Shown here: piece by piece, positions 11,544-25,556 of the stretch
Position numbering within the stretch: position 1 is the stretch's first letter
How the letters are laid out: the number at the start of each line of letters is the position of its first letter
DNA from: Rhododendron vialii
Lineage: Eukaryota; Streptophyta; Magnoliopsida; Ericales; Ericaceae
Assembly: GCF_030253575.1 (NCBI RefSeq)
Contig: NC_080558.1
Coordinates: forward strand, 6,396,001 to 6,460,000
Reading direction: 5' to 3'
Length of the DNA stretch: 64,000 nucleotides
Made by a program: the position numbers and the translations under genes
The notes under the pieces: generated by a model
Seen by the model: the letters and a program-made list of their open reading frames with translations, nothing else
Database searches by the model: none
What the model was told of the DNA's origin: nothing

Positions 11544-13368
11544 GCAAAGCAAGGACCTGTAATCACATAAATCAAAAGGATGAATTTACATACATCAACA
11601 TTATTGTTTTCCAATTGTTCACTAAACTAACAGCAAAGTAGTGTATCATTAGACACAGAATAAAAAGAGATGCAAACACTGAGTGCTTGGATAGAAGGCT
11701 GCAATCCAAATAAACTACAAAAGATCGATCTGAAGCCACATGACACAAATGTCAAGGTAAATACACTTTGAAACCGGCCTAAGCAACAAGACCTTGAGCA
11801 CAAATACTCTATAAGTAATGTGTTCAACTTTTGTGCTTATCTCTAATACAATCATTCACTTTTACCTAGATCTTTGAGCCATTTAAAACAATCCCACCTG
11901 CTTGACAAAATGTCCCCATTAAATAACAACCATTCGATGTGATCAATTTCGTGTAAACTACCTACCCAAGGGTGTAAGAACAAACTAGTAGACTGAATAG
12001 ACCCCTCAAAACTAATCAGATGAACCAGCAGGTTTAGGTTAGTTTTCCAAAAGAATTTTGCACAAGCTTTTGTAAGATTCAAGTGTTTTAATGAAATGAA
12101 ATTACCAAAGCCAGCCGGTGCAATCCATTTACATTACGTACTGCATAACATGACCATCTGTCCTGTTAATTAGTACTCATTTTTACCTGTTCCTCAGACT
12201 TGTACTGCATTGATGTACTATAATACACTTGGAGCCTTCATCTAAGCAAAGCACAATTATAGCATAGAAAATCAATCGGCAAGAGCATTTCCCTGTCCAC
12301 CACACCCCTTATCACGGAATCGCACCTCTTTTCCACACGCAATACAAAGAACAGAGACATGAAAAGAGAGATTTGTGGGGAAAAAAAGTTGTTTATTGCA
12401 ACCACTGAAAAGTTGTCAGCATGATTTAGGCATAAACAAAACCCACAGAAAAGGATTGTTAAAGACATCGATAATCAAAAGAAAGATATTCTGATCGAGG
12501 GATCTCCTATGCTTTGTACACCTATATATCACATTTTCTGTAGAAGCCAAGCAATGATTTTTTATGATTATATGCATCCTTTACATATCAAGTCTCCTTT
12601 AGCCCTCCTCATCGGGACCGAATTAAATGGACTGAACTGAATGACCCAAATCACAAAACACATGGTTCCGTTGAGATCTTATGGTCATCTTCTGTTCATA
12701 TATATACAAGGCCAGATGATTTTGTTTTGTGAATTTTTTTCCCTCCACATCAACTCACCTGAACCGTTAACAACCATGTCAAGTCCAAGTCCAAAAAGAA
12801 ACAAAGCCAACAAAAACTGAAAAGCGTTCATATATATACAAGGCCAGATGATTTTGTTTTGTGAATTTTTTTCCCTCCACATCAACTCACCTAAACCGTT
12901 AACAGCCATGTCACGTCCAAATCCAAAAAGAAACAAAGCCAACAAAAACTGAAAAGCTGGTCTTGTGATTAGGCTAAACATACTGAGATAGTAATTAAAA
13001 AAAAAAGAAAAAGAGAAGGAACATTGTGATTGATGCCTTTAGGCCTAAACTCAACAAGGTTGATATGCCAGCATAGTATGTAGAGCTTTTGTGCAAACTT
13101 GTAAACATCATCTATGAAGCACAGGAACAGGATACAGGTTCAGTACGGGTACGGGAAACGTCAACAACCAAAAAAAGTAGGGTATGTGTACAGTGGGGGT
13201 AAGGCAATTTTTTTTTACACTTTTAAAAAAAAATTAGCATGCTTCATTTGATTTAACAAGCATAACATATATTAGCACTATGAGCAAGGTAACAAAAGCT
13301 CATTTCATAGGAAAAACAAAGTAGTGATTTTTCATACCAATGAAACAAGTCAATAAACAGAGGAACAA

Positions 13369-13411
<43 letters not shown>

Positions 13412-13440
13412 CTGAAACAGAAGCTGAAAATGGTGAAAAC
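11544..13440. other. Intergenic, no gene recognised
   Basis: No recognisable protein was seen here. It contains the 132-bp tandem duplication listed next and a GA run at about 13368-13408. It might hold 3' exons of the uncertain minus-strand gene at 13.46-15.3 kb, but none was recognised. Confidence 0.4.
12694..12957. repeat. 132-bp tandem duplication
   Basis: Two units, about 12694-12825 and 12826-12957, both begin GTTCATATATATACAAGGCC and differ at only a few bases. The duplication is recent. Confidence 0.85.
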
Positions 13441-13454
13441 AGATTGCACTTACA

Positions 13455-15270
<1,816 letters not shown>

Positions 15271-15339
15271 ATGGAGACCGGGAAGACGATGGAGGAGTGT
15301 CCCAGAAAGAGAGATGCGTTTTCAAGAAAATGCTAGGTA

Positions 15340-15920
15340 TTTGAAAACGACGTCGCCCGGGTTCGTTTAGACTTCGCAGGTGCAATTGAAACTTCGTAAT
15401 TGGTAAATTGCAAACTCAATCTTGTTTATTTATGTAATCGGAACTGTTCAAACTGTAGATCTTGTCAATAAGATATGTCATGATAAAGACTATGTTAATC
15501 TAATATTGATTAGTTGATAATCGCAGATGATTTGAGGGAATTTAATTTTGTAAAATAGAATTGGCCTCACCTGATTAAACTCAATATCAATATGGTGTCT
15601 CTCCAACGAGTAATTTGTAAATTGTGAATTCATTTTGGTTTTTTTTCAAGATCGAAACTGTACAAGTTGTAGAGCATGTCAAGAAGACAAACCATATTGA
15701 ACATCATATTAATTGAATGCTGATTAGTTCATAATCGGAGATGATATGTGTGAAATTATTTTTACGAAAATACATTTGGACACAGAGATCAAACCCAAGA
15801 TTGTTATCCACGCGCCGATGTCTCGCATCCTGGGAACACGACTTAACTACCAGTTCTCTTTTTTTTTAAAATTGGCCACTGCCATAAACTGATTGATTGA
15901 TCGTAGGGGAGAAAGAACAG
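15340..15920 (+). promoter_or_regulatory. ALG2 5' region, copy 1 (partner 48293-48870)
   Basis: Sequence upstream of the ALG2 locus matches 48293-48870 in the same orientation. Shared strings are CGTCGCCCGGGTTC, TAATCGGAGATGAT and GGCCACNGCCATAAACTGAT (last string 15875 and 48838). At 48.9 kb this block leads straight into ALG2 exon 1. Here homology stops near 15920, just before exon 1 should begin, and foreign sequence follows. Confidence 0.75.
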
Positions 15921-16348
15921 AAGTGCTACAGGCACAGCACTTTAGTGTCACACCCAGCCACGTCAGCTGATGTGGCAGGCCATTTATAAAAAATAAAAAA
16001 AAAAAGAGATGGAGATTTAGAGAGATGGGGCAGAATCTTTGGTACTGTGGGGATACACTGTGAGGGTAAAGAAATAATACTAATGAGCGGGTAACCCATG
16101 AGATTTGGGGCTCATGGACACCGGGTGAGCGGGGAAGTGTGTATAACTTCAGGGCTCCGGTATTGGTGTTGTAAAGCTCTGTATTGTTCATATAGTGGAG
16201 TATCTATCTCCCGTGTAGGCCGGTTTTGGATCGAATCACGTAAATATCTCGTGTCACTATTGTTTTTCTTTGTGATAATACTTATTAAGTATTGGATCTC
16301 AATATGAGTGTGTTGTGGGTATCACCAAACTTCCGCGAAATCCCAACA
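15921..16348 (+). mobile_element. Truncated Ty1/copia-like LTR remnant
   Basis: The 3' part resembles the R/U5 end of a plant copia LTR: a TATAGTGGAGTATCTATCTC-type segment followed by ATCGAATCACGTAAATATCT. The tract ends at TCCCAACA (16348), a typical copia LTR terminus. A matching TGTTGG start is not present, so it is truncated or nested. The 5' part (15932-15990) begins GTGCTACAGGCACAGCAC and may be another small element. Together they sit where ALG2 exon 1 should be. Confidence 0.45.
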
Positions 16349-17150
16349 TATCATTCTATTTTTGTTTCGGTCATATTGTATCAAGACTCAAGAGGATGAA
16401 TCTATAATTCTTAGAACAATATTCCGTGAAGATGGTTTTTCTCTTCTTTGAAGGAATGAATAAAATTCAAGTGTTCTGAGAATTAGTTATTTCATTCACT
16501 TTTGAAGAGATTCATTGTCGAAATGGTGTTAAGATGACAAATTATCTGTTTAAAAGTGTAATTTTAGTTTAGAGATCAACCCTTTTGGATGCTGCATCTG
16601 TGAAGAATTTGTTTGCTTGGATTTGAATCGGGGTTGATGCGGAACATTTCCAGAGGTTTGGTTAATTACATACATATGGGTTGTTTTTTCGATGAGATTT
16701 TTTTTTTCCATTCATTTTCTTGAGGTTTCTTGATTGTACTTTTCTGTCATTCTATTGTTGTTTCTGTTTGAATGTATCCAGACTCAAGATGATGAATCTA
16801 TAATTCTTACGACTTTCCGAGAAGATGGTTTTTTAAGAGGAATACATGAAATTCAAGTGCTCTGGAATTAATCATTACATTTGCTTATGAAGAGTTTCAT
16901 TGACAAATTGGTCTTAAGAAGACTAAATTTTTTGTTTAAAAAAGTCTGTTTTTAGTTTAGAAATCAACCCACCTTTTGGAAGCTGCATTTGTGAAGAAAT
17001 TGTTGAGTTGGATTTGAATAAGTGTTGATGGGGAAGATCTTTGGAAGTTCGGAGTGTAATTTTATACATCGGTTGATCTTTGGATGAGACGTTTTTCGGG
17101 TGATTATTGCTTATTCAATTTCATGAGGTTTCTTGATAATGGTTAACACT
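16349..17150. repeat. About 400-bp diverged tandem repeat
   Basis: Two units, about 16349-16747 and 16748-17150, share TCATTCTATT, GACTCAAGAnGATGAATCTA, GAAGATGGTTTTT and TGAGGTTTCTTGAT in order. They lie between the LTR remnant and ALG2 intron 1. No coding sequence was recognised. From 17151 to about 17410 nothing identifiable was seen; 17417-17460 matches ALG2 intron 1 as found at 49050-49090. Confidence 0.7.
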
Positions 17151-18809
17151 GAGTTTTTAAACCTTAATTAGTTAATGTGCGGCTATGAGCTTAGGACTTC
17201 GGGTATAATTGACATTTTACTTTTCAATCTTTTGACTTGTATGATTTTGGCCAAAAATTGACGATGGAGGTGAAAGGTGATGGCTTCAGTCTAGGTGCAA
17301 ATGGAGTTATTTGGGCTGATGATAAGAGTGTACCCTCATAATTAAGAACAAATTTTTCTGCAAAACAAATTACAAATAGAGATGGGGATTTATTGAGTCT
17401 TACGACTCTTACCTTTCAAGCAGGAAAAGAAAAGAAAAGAAAATGGATTCATGCAGAAAATATTAGTACCTTGCAAGCGATACAAGATTAAACGAAAAAG
17501 GCTACTGCACTCTAAGATACGTAGGACTATATGCAAATTTGCTAAAACCCCTAACTAAACCATGGCTGGTGTTTTGTATAGGGGGAGCTGAAAGATTAAT
17601 TGTTGATGCTGCCACGGAACTTGCATCCCATGGTCACAAGGTTCATATTTTTACAGCTCACCACGACAGAACTCGATGTTTTGAGGAGACTCTTGCAGGT
17701 GAGGAATTCGTATTGTTTTTATTTAATATGTTGTTCAAAAGGGTTGCTCTATCAATTAGTATTTTTTGGTTGAACTTGCGTGCATTTTTCAGATTAAAAA
17801 ACTTGTCGTATCTTTTCAAGATGTTTTTCTTGATGTATAATGTTTATCACACTTACATGTTTGGAAGTGCCTTAGATTTTATGTGCACTAGAACAATAGT
17901 AATTCCAGGTAACATAGGCTGTAACACAATCTGAAGAAATTTTGTATAACCATGTTGTTTCACTGCAGAAATGGTTAGTTAAAAGCATTTTCACATGAAG
18001 ACATGGCAAAATAAAAATGAGTTTTGGTACAGTATTGATGATTGGTAATTTTTCAAGATGATGGGCTGGTTGAATACTAATTTCTATGTTTGCCATCCTT
18101 ATGAAACAAAAGGAGAAGTGGCGACTTAGAAATTAAACCAGCTCTTCACTCTTCTCAATTCCGTTTCATTAGTAAGCCATGTGTAAATCACCTCCATTTG
18201 TGTAAGCCTTGAAAAAGAACTTTGTACCTTCTATGAATATCTGCATGTGATAGCTAATGGATGTTTTCCCCCCCCTTCAAACAATTTTGTTTTGGTACTC
18301 TGCATCTATTCTTCCTTGTCATCTATCAATGATACGTGACATTAACGTAAACACAATGTGCAGGAACCTTTCGAGTAACTGCATATGGTGCTTTCCTACC
18401 CCGTCATATTTTCTACCATCTACATGCTGTATGTGCCTATCTCAGGTGCATTTTTGTCGTTGTCTGTGTGTTGTTCATGTGGCCATCATTCGATGTTGTG
18501 CTTGTCGATCAAGTCTCTGAAGTCATTCCTTTGATGAAACTAAAGAAATCAACTAAGGTGATTCTATTCTTTATTTAAGAAAAAAATTCACCATTAGCGG
18601 TTTATGGATAGCTCACGTTGTCTGCTTCCTGTCCAGGTTGTATTCTATTGCCACTTTCTGGATTTGTTGCTGGCTCAACACACAACCATTCTTCGGCAGA
18701 TATATCGGAAACCCATGGACTTTATAGAAGAAGTAACGATTGGTACCTCTTTGGATCCTGGCTTTGTGATTGTCCTGTAAATTGTCTTCCATATCTTTTC
18801 TTTTCCAAC

Positions 18810-19240
18810 ACCACAGAAAATTCTACTCTAAAAATGAGCCAAATACAAGAAAGGAGGACACATGTCCCACTTAAATAAAGTGCAAAGGAGAAGGTTAATC
18901 AAAGACAAACTACAAATCACACATGGCTCTCAAATTTCTGAGGGAAAAAGAAAGAAACGGTGGACTCCCTAAACGGAAGAGAACATGAGGCCCAAAGATG
19001 ACAAACGGCACACTTTACGCTAATTATGAGCGATGTTGTCGAACTTTTGTCCTCTAGCAGCCGCTTCCAAACCAAATACGCCAACAAAGTGAAAATAAGA
19101 TACAGAACTATAATCATTTCTCTTTTTTGCTGCCCAAAAATATTGATAGTATCAATCAAAAGCAATTTTGCGAAAGAAGGTGATGCCACCCAACAGATAT
19201 CCTATTATCTGAATAGGTGATGGCATGATGCCAAATGACG
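18810..19240. other. Insertion-like tract inside ALG2 intron 4
   Basis: The intron between 18743 and 19347 is unusually rich in gene-like minus-strand frames (18917-19189). They are vaguely similar in composition to the 3' end of plant LINE ORF2, but I could not identify conserved residues. It may be a retroelement scrap; identity is not established. Confidence 0.2.
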
Positions 19241-20487
19241 ATGTAAGAACAAGTGATCCAATGATCCTCCATACCACTTCTATGCCTTCGTTGAATTGAT
19301 GTAATGCGCTTTTCACAAGCTTAAAGAATTGACCTATGGATTTGCAGGTATGGCGGATTTGATTATGGTTAACAGCAGATTTACTGCATCTACTTTTGCG
19401 GGTACATTTAAGCATCTTCATGCAAAAGGAATCAAACCATCCGTGCTTTACCCTGTGGTGAATGTAGAGCAGTTTGATAAACCCCATGCTTTTAAGTAAC
19501 AAACATCCTTTTTCTTGGTATCTTTCTAGTTTTGGGCATGGTTTAGAATTTTTGTGTTTAAACATATGCTTAGCAGTTTTTGTTCCTTTCCCTTACCCGC
19601 ACTAATGTTGAGAGTTTATGTGGTTAATCTGTTGCAGGTGTAATTTTCTCTCTGTCAACCGCTTTGAAAGGAAAAAGAATGTTGAATTACCAATATGTGC
19701 TTTTTCCTTGCTGCAAACCCTTGGAGGTGATGTCCAAGGTCTTAATGTAGCTGATGCTATGTTGACAGTCGTAGGCAAGTCTATCTACTTCCAGCTTGAA
19801 TATAGATGTATAGTTGTTGATTCATCTTGGTTTTAGATATATCCTTTCTAGTTCTTAATTGTATATCATTACCCCGTCTGTCTCTTGTACAAAATGCATC
19901 TTCCTTCATCAGTTGTGTGCCATATTTCTTGCATTGGCGTACAGTGTTAGCGTTGGAATCATGTATTACACAAGTACAAGGGACTCTAGAGTACAGATGA
20001 AAATTCATTTTTCATCTTTTTTTGTTTTTTGTTTTTTTTTCCTGAGATAAAAGATATTTCATGTAACAGAAGCATCAATGTGGGAAGTTTGGAACTTATG
20101 ATAAAACAAGGAAGAAGCAAAAGCGTCGACGGTGGTGTTTTTTACAAGTGCAATTATGTGGTAAACTTGGAGTACTAGACAGCTTGATGGTACTACGGCC
20201 AACTAGACACGTAGAGTCCATGTGCACACTTGACGGATTTAGAAGAGTCCATGCAACATAAATAGCAGTTTGATGAGCAATCATGAGTATGTGCACTATT
20301 ATCTAGGTTCAATTTGTATCTTGCATTGTCAGTGCGAATGGTGATTATTCTTCTTCCTTTGACATTATTGTTTGATGCAGCATAAAAGGGCTGCTTGTGC
20401 CTCCTTTTTAAACTTTTCTAATTTGGGAGGAATTGCCAGCTGCAATGTATAATTTTGACTCTTTCTGCAAATTTTTTGAAGTTGGTG

Positions 20488-20647
20488 GATTTGGCAATCT
20501 GGAAAAGCATTTGCCCCCTCCTCCTATTTGCACTAGGAACCGATGCTAGATTGTGCTTAATCACACCAGATTTGGCATTCTGAGAAAGCATTTGCCCCCA
20601 CCTATATACACAAGGAACCAATGCTAGATTGTGCTTAATCACACCCT
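20488..20647. repeat. About 80-bp tandem duplication in ALG2 intron 6
   Basis: Two units share AAAGCATTTGCCCCC and AATGCTAGATTGTGCTTAAT or its one-base variant. They lie at about 20488-20570 and 20571-20647. Confidence 0.8.
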
Positions 20648-21358
20648 TCATAAATAATTCAGCTTATGTTTCAGAGCAATGGGAGAACACTTTTTGCTGC
20701 ACATGCAAGATATGCTTTTACCCATTCGGATGTAGAATTTGGTACATGTTTTCAGTAATTTGACCACCTTATGTATTTTCTTCAGGTGGCTTTGATAAAC
20801 GTCTAAGAGAGAATGTCGAATATTTGGAGGAATTGAAAAGCTTAGCAGACAGGAAAGGGGTGTCTCACAAGGTTAAGTTCATGACCTCTTGCTCAACAGC
20901 TGAAAGAAATATGTTGCTTTCGCAATGCCTCTGTGTTCTTTATACACCAAGGTGTGAAAATCCAATATCATCCTCAAATCCATTCTTATGACTGACAAGA
21001 ATCTCCTACTTATCAAAATTGTAATCCTTAAACAAAGTCGCCGAATAATGCTTAACGATTGGAGGATGAACATTTCGGAATTGTTCCATTGGAGGCAATG
21101 GCAGCCTATAAACCTGTAATTGCATGCAACAGTGGGGGTCCTGTGGAGACGATTAAGAATGGTGTGACGGGGTTCCTTCATGATCCTAGCCCTCAAGAGT
21201 TATCTTCAGCGATGGAAAAGTTCACAAGGGACCCCCAAATGGCTGAGAGAATGGGTTCTGAAGCTCGACAACATGTCGTTGAGTCATTTTCTACCAAGAT
21301 TTTTGGCCAGCGTCTGAATCAAATTCTTCTTGATATAGCCCGGGGAAAAGAGGATTGA

Positions 21359-22180
21359 GACATCAAAAACTACATGGAAAATTTGTATGTTGCAGATAGG
21401 GTGTCATGGTTATGGCAAAAATGCAATTCTTACGCAGTGTTTGTATGTTGTGTTCCCTTGGACTATTTTAGAATAGCAGTCTTTGGGAAATTACACATCC
21501 TACGTGAGATTTTACCCTTATACCCATAATATATGTTTTAAGTTATCTAGCAGTAGTGGAGCTTTGCTATTAGTTGCGAGGTTCTGAAACTCAATGGCAA
21601 TACAACAAAGGGTACATTGTCAGTATTGCATTTTTCCATTGCGATGAAGATAGCGTTCAAAGATTGGATTAACTTGTCGGTTGTCCTTTTTGAGTAAAAA
21701 GCATGAAACTGGCTCATTGCCGTACCATGTTTAGTTTATGCATGTTTTAGCCATCTTTTTTTATGTATTGGCTTCTTTTTTTTTTGTATCAATAAAACTA
21801 TCGTACCAGTCTGGGAAAAACAAAATCAAAAGAGGGCAACTTTATTTGCTGTTTCTTTCATTTCCAACTGATGATAGAACATTTAGCAATTGCATGTCAT
21901 ACCATTTATAATGCTACATTAAGAAGGCAATGGAACAATTCCAACTATATAAAGTTCAGCCTTGTAATTCCAACAATATATTGTAGAAGAGCTGTGTGCA
22001 TCACCAGCCAACCCAATACAAAGATCCCAGAAATTTTGGGGGAAAGAATCTATATAATGAGAAAGAGGATCATTTGTAACAATGGTGATGCCAGTAGGTT
22101 GCAAATAAATAAACGAGTAAAATGCCAGATATTTCTTCTACTGGTACAATAGAAAATATACCTAGTTCATCGTGTATAAT
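21359..22180. other. ALG2 3' flank, no further gene
   Basis: This is the AT-rich region between the ALG2 stop (21356-21358) and the stop of the convergent APC6 fragment. AATAAAAC near 21790 could be a poly(A) signal. Nothing else was recognised. Confidence 0.5.
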
Positions 22181-23189
22181 TTATATATTGGCTACATAAA
22201 ATACAACATTGGCAGTAATTTTCATGTTCTCAATATATAAATAAATCGTTTTGACAGGAATCCGTTTGGGCTCTACACCATGGCGGCATTCGTCTACCAG
22301 AGCTAATGTCAACATTTCTGTGCAGAATTGATCATCTGGTTTCAGCCATAAAGCCTGATAAATAGAAAGGATAACAAGACATTTAGAATGCGTCAACAGA
22401 TAATAGGGTGCTTTTATGTTGGGACGTCTTTTGAGATTGGAAACTATGGGAAAAAATATTCTTGCAAAATGCTAATGTGTTTGCTAATGCTGACTGCTGA
22501 GAAAACTTATTGCACTTTACAAACTTGAACTTCCCAAAAAGCCCTTCAATTCAAGTTGGACTTGTCGCTTCAATTGAAGGGTCAAGAGAGGAGGGGAAGA
22601 TGGGAAAACCATATAATTTTTTTCTCAAAAAGGACACACAAAATGGGATGGAGAGAATGCTTTAATATGTGATGTCTTTCATTCCAGCACTCAAGTTAGG
22701 AGTAACATACCTTGTGATAGTATATAATTGTTGCAGTAAAATTATCCTGTAGAAGCACAGAAATCATCGACAAGACAAATTCATCACAAAAGGCAAGTGG
22801 AGACAAAGCTGGGACTTTAATATAGAGGTGGCGAGCCATAATAGTTTGGTCACTTTCTCACATGAAACCCTTAAAAGCTCGTTTAGCCAACCATACAAGT
22901 TACTTAGAGCTGAATTATCCTATGTATTAAGAGACAGCAAACCACGTTAGTCCAGGACCAAAAGTTGTAGGAATAACCTATCTTTTTCATTTGGTAATTG
23001 AAACATCATATTTATTTCAGGCCATATGATTTTTATCACTTCACTCTGGTGCAGATCATCCTGGAAACAAACTAACCAAACAAGTCACATGTATTACCCT
23101 CATAGAACACTGCAATATAAAATGCAGATTCACAACATGCCAAAAACTAACATTTTGTTCTAGTTAACAACGAAACAAGTGATTCTCAG

Positions 23190-23608
23190 TTCCCATCTTA
23201 GTAGCAGGATCCTTCTAAAATGGGTGCGCTCCCAAGACGAGAGCTCGAATCGGTGCTCCCAAGATGGGAGCTCGCTCCCAACTAACATGGAAGCTTATTG
23301 GGCGGTTAAGGCAACTATTCTCTTACTCTTATGGGAGTTATGCCATTGTGGGAATAAAAATATGAAAATCTTATCATTCAAGAAGTTTTGCAAATTGAAA
23401 ATATCTAACTTCCTATGAGTACGCTATAAGATCGTGAAAATTCTCATAAGTAATCACTTTTCCTTCAATGGTTAAGTATTTAAAGATACTTTATATATGT
23501 AGTTATATGAAATCAATATACACTTCTTAGGCGCTTCCAACCTTAGGAGCTTCTAGGTGCCTCCGCTCCCCCGCACCCGCTCCCGCTTCGTGCTACTAAG
23601 GTTCCCAT
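23190..23608. mobile_element. MITE-like element in APC6 intron
   Basis: The ends are imperfect inverted repeats: TTCCCATCTTAGTAGCA at the left, and the complement of TGCTACTAAGGTTCCCATAG at the right. The interior is rich in GGGAGCTCGCTCCCA-type words. No coding capacity was seen. Exact target duplication was not determined. Confidence 0.5.
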
Positions 23609-24090
23609 AGAAAGAAAAGGGTACTTTCCTGTCGAAAAACACTAGTTTCCTTGATGCAAGTGATCAAGTCAATTGCAGAAGATCACAAGGATATAATTCT
23701 GTGGAACTTCCTCTTCAGTGTCATATTAACACCAGATGCGGAAAATAATTAAAATCTGTGCAAATAATATGTACCTGCAAATGGTAAGGGTAGGCAAGAC
23801 CTGCATAGGTGCTCAAACTTCTGGTTGATAGTGCAAGCACTTTCTCATAGTATGTAATCGCCTCATGGTACCTCCTGAAATACAATAGTACTATGTAAGC
23901 GAACTTGGAAGAAGACATCAAAAGCATGAATGTTGCAAAGAGGCCATCTACTTTGTCAAAATAAAGAAGAATGAAGAACCGGATGAGTATGATCAATTTG
24001 CTCTAGCTTAAGTTCAAACTCAAGCTATTCAATATCCCTAATCTCCAAATATGTCCAAAAAAATCACACTTTACAAAGAGAAGTCAAGGC

Positions 24091-24382
24091 ATAGTTGTCA
24101 AGGGCGAAAGGCGCCCTAAGGGGCAAGGCTAGGTGCACGCCTTTTTGAAGAGAGGCGCACCTATGCGGAAAAAAAAAAATTCTGAAAATAACTGTGTTAT
24201 GTGCGCTTTTTTGAAAAAAGCTTACTTTTTTTGCTCTTCTGAAAAAAGCATGCTTTTTTTACCGGTTTGAAAGCGGCATGCTTTTTACTCGCCTTTTTCA
24301 AGTCGTCTCGCCTGGTAGTCAGCAAGGCACTAGGGGTGCGCCTTGCCTTGGGCCTAGGCAAAGGCGAGCCTTTGACAACTAT
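24091..24382. mobile_element. 292-bp inverted-repeat element, hAT-like
   Basis: The left end ATAGTTGTCAAGGGC and right end GCCTTTGACAACTAT are inverted repeats. Flanks are GTCAAGGC (24083-24090) and GTCAAGGA (24383-24390), an 8-bp direct repeat with one mismatch. The interior has several AGGCGC/GCGCCT words and no open frame. It sits in an intron of the APC6 fragment. Confidence 0.7.
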
Positions 24383-24834
24383 GTCAAGGAATGATCTGAA
24401 CATGGTGTTCTCAGCATCCTCAACATTTTCAGACTCCCACGAACTCCAAATTTTCAAAACAATTTCGCAAGTACTTTTTTCATTTTTTCTCAGCAAACTA
24501 GAAAGTTCTTTGCTGATGCAATTTTGTCTCTCGATCTCACCAATGTAACCATCATCACAATAGAGTTTGCAGGCATTCAGATAACTCCCTCCACTCTCAC
24601 TACCTTTTCTGATGTGAAACCAAAACGACAATGTGCACAACAATCACACATATTCGAACATAAATTGGTCTAAAAAAGGCATGGCTAGATAAATGCTAAA
24701 TAGGAACGGAGTTGCCAAAACCTAACCAGAATGTAATCTATAGCCAGCTAAACTTTTGATTATAAGATGCTAATACGTACAAAAACAAGTCGGGTGAATT
24801 GTGTCATCTGAAAGAGCTCCCTCATGGACCAACA

Positions 24835-25290
24835 TCTAGAGTTGAGCAACGGACACGAAATACGATAACACGACACGAACCGGACACGAAGTTAGCGGGT
24901 TAGAGTTGAACATTTTTGACACGAAACACGAAAATGACACGACTCGAGAACACGAATTCTAAATGGGTCGCGTTCGGGTTGAACACGCGAGACACGAAAT
25001 TGACACGACCAACACGGTCACTAATCTGTGTCACCCATTAACACGAACATATATATATATATAATATATGGTATATCTGTAATTCTATATAGAGTTGGGC
25101 AATGGACACGATAACACGACACGAACCGGATACGAAGTTAACAGGTTAGGATTGAGCATTTCTGACACGAAACACGAAAATGACATGACTCAAGAAACAC
25201 GAATTCTAAATGGGTCGGGTTCGGGTTGGGTGGTTTGTGACATGAACCCGATTAACACGACCCGACACGACCTGTTACCCAGGTCTACCA
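24835..25290. repeat. Pair of ACACGACACGAACC-rich repeats
   Basis: Two direct copies (about 24835-25060 and 25087-25290) share GATAACACGACACGAACCGG, GACACGAAACACGAAAATGA and CACGAATTCTAAATGGGTCG. This composition is seen in non-autonomous plant DNA elements. No open frame of interest was found. Confidence 0.7.
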
Positions 25291-25556
25291 ACATCACATA
25301 ATAAAAGTCAAGCAGAAAATGCAGGCTGGTATTGCTACCAATCCAATACCGAATTAGTTTCAAAGAGTAAGCATAAATTTAAGGGAACCACAATGGAATA
25401 TAGATTCCGATAGGTATTGGAAGCCAATTAAACGTACTTTAATTTTCTCAATGAATGGGCCAGATTAATTACCACGGTTGGTTTCCCACATTTCACTTGA
25501 AGGTGACGGAATGTGAGCCAAAGTCTTCTCGAACCACCGCACGGCTTTTTTTATAC

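Larger units (their letters stand above)
17582..21358 (+). pseudogene. ALG2: ALG2-like alpha-1,3/1,6-mannosyltransferase, exon 1 missing, probable pseudogene
   Basis: ALG2 adds the second and third mannoses to the dolichol-linked oligosaccharide on the cytosolic face of the ER; it is a GT4-family enzyme. Seven exons align in order with plant ALG2: 17582-17698 ([19 protein letters not shown]), 18364-18557, 18637-18742, 19348-19495, 19638-19774 (NRFERKKN), 20786-20951 (CSTAER...LCVLYTP) and 21065-21358 (EHFGIVPLEAMAAYKPVIAC, the GT4 E-x7-E region). The start exon, encoding the IHPDLGIG segment, is absent upstream; its only copy is at 48920-48980. Exon 7 ends in phase 2 (CCAAG|GT) while exon 8 starts in phase 0, so splicing as read shifts the frame; one A appears lost from an expected CCAAAG. 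The intron after 19774 has a GC donor (GCAAGT). A functional enzyme is unlikely without exon 1, though an unseen alternative start or acceptor is possible. Confidence 0.85.
22181..25556 (-). pseudogene. APC6/CDC16-like TPR fragment (C-terminal end)
   Basis: Four short exons match the C-terminal TPR region of plant APC6 (CDC16), a scaffold subunit of the anaphase-promoting complex: 25556-25438 (KKAVRWFEKTLAHIP), 23874-23775 (RYHEAITYYEK, then LSTRSLSTYAGLAY), 22746-22711 (DNFTATIIYYHK) and 22354-22181 (ALWLKPDDQFCTEML). Splice sites are intact at each junction. Only about the last 130 residues are represented, whereas full-length APC6 is about 540; no upstream exons were found before 28 kb. 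The first exon has an extra A after the TGGGAA codons (about 25466-25472), which shifts the frame out of VVINLAHSLRKLK. The frame also runs past the usual C-terminus before stopping at 22181. I read it as a truncated, frameshifted copy. Its introns carry several inserted repeats. Confidence 0.8.

Noticed and set aside
17539-17581. In-frame ATG upstream of ALG2 exon 2 as an alternative start
   Set aside because: The ATG-like start leads through an intron acceptor (TTTTGTATAG) and would replace the conserved IHPDLGIG segment with unrelated residues.
24197-24643. 148-codon minus-strand frame with Lys-rich end
   Set aside because: It crosses the 292-bp inverted-repeat element and APC6 intron sequence; its Lys/Phe-rich part is the element's AAAAAGCATGC-type repeats.
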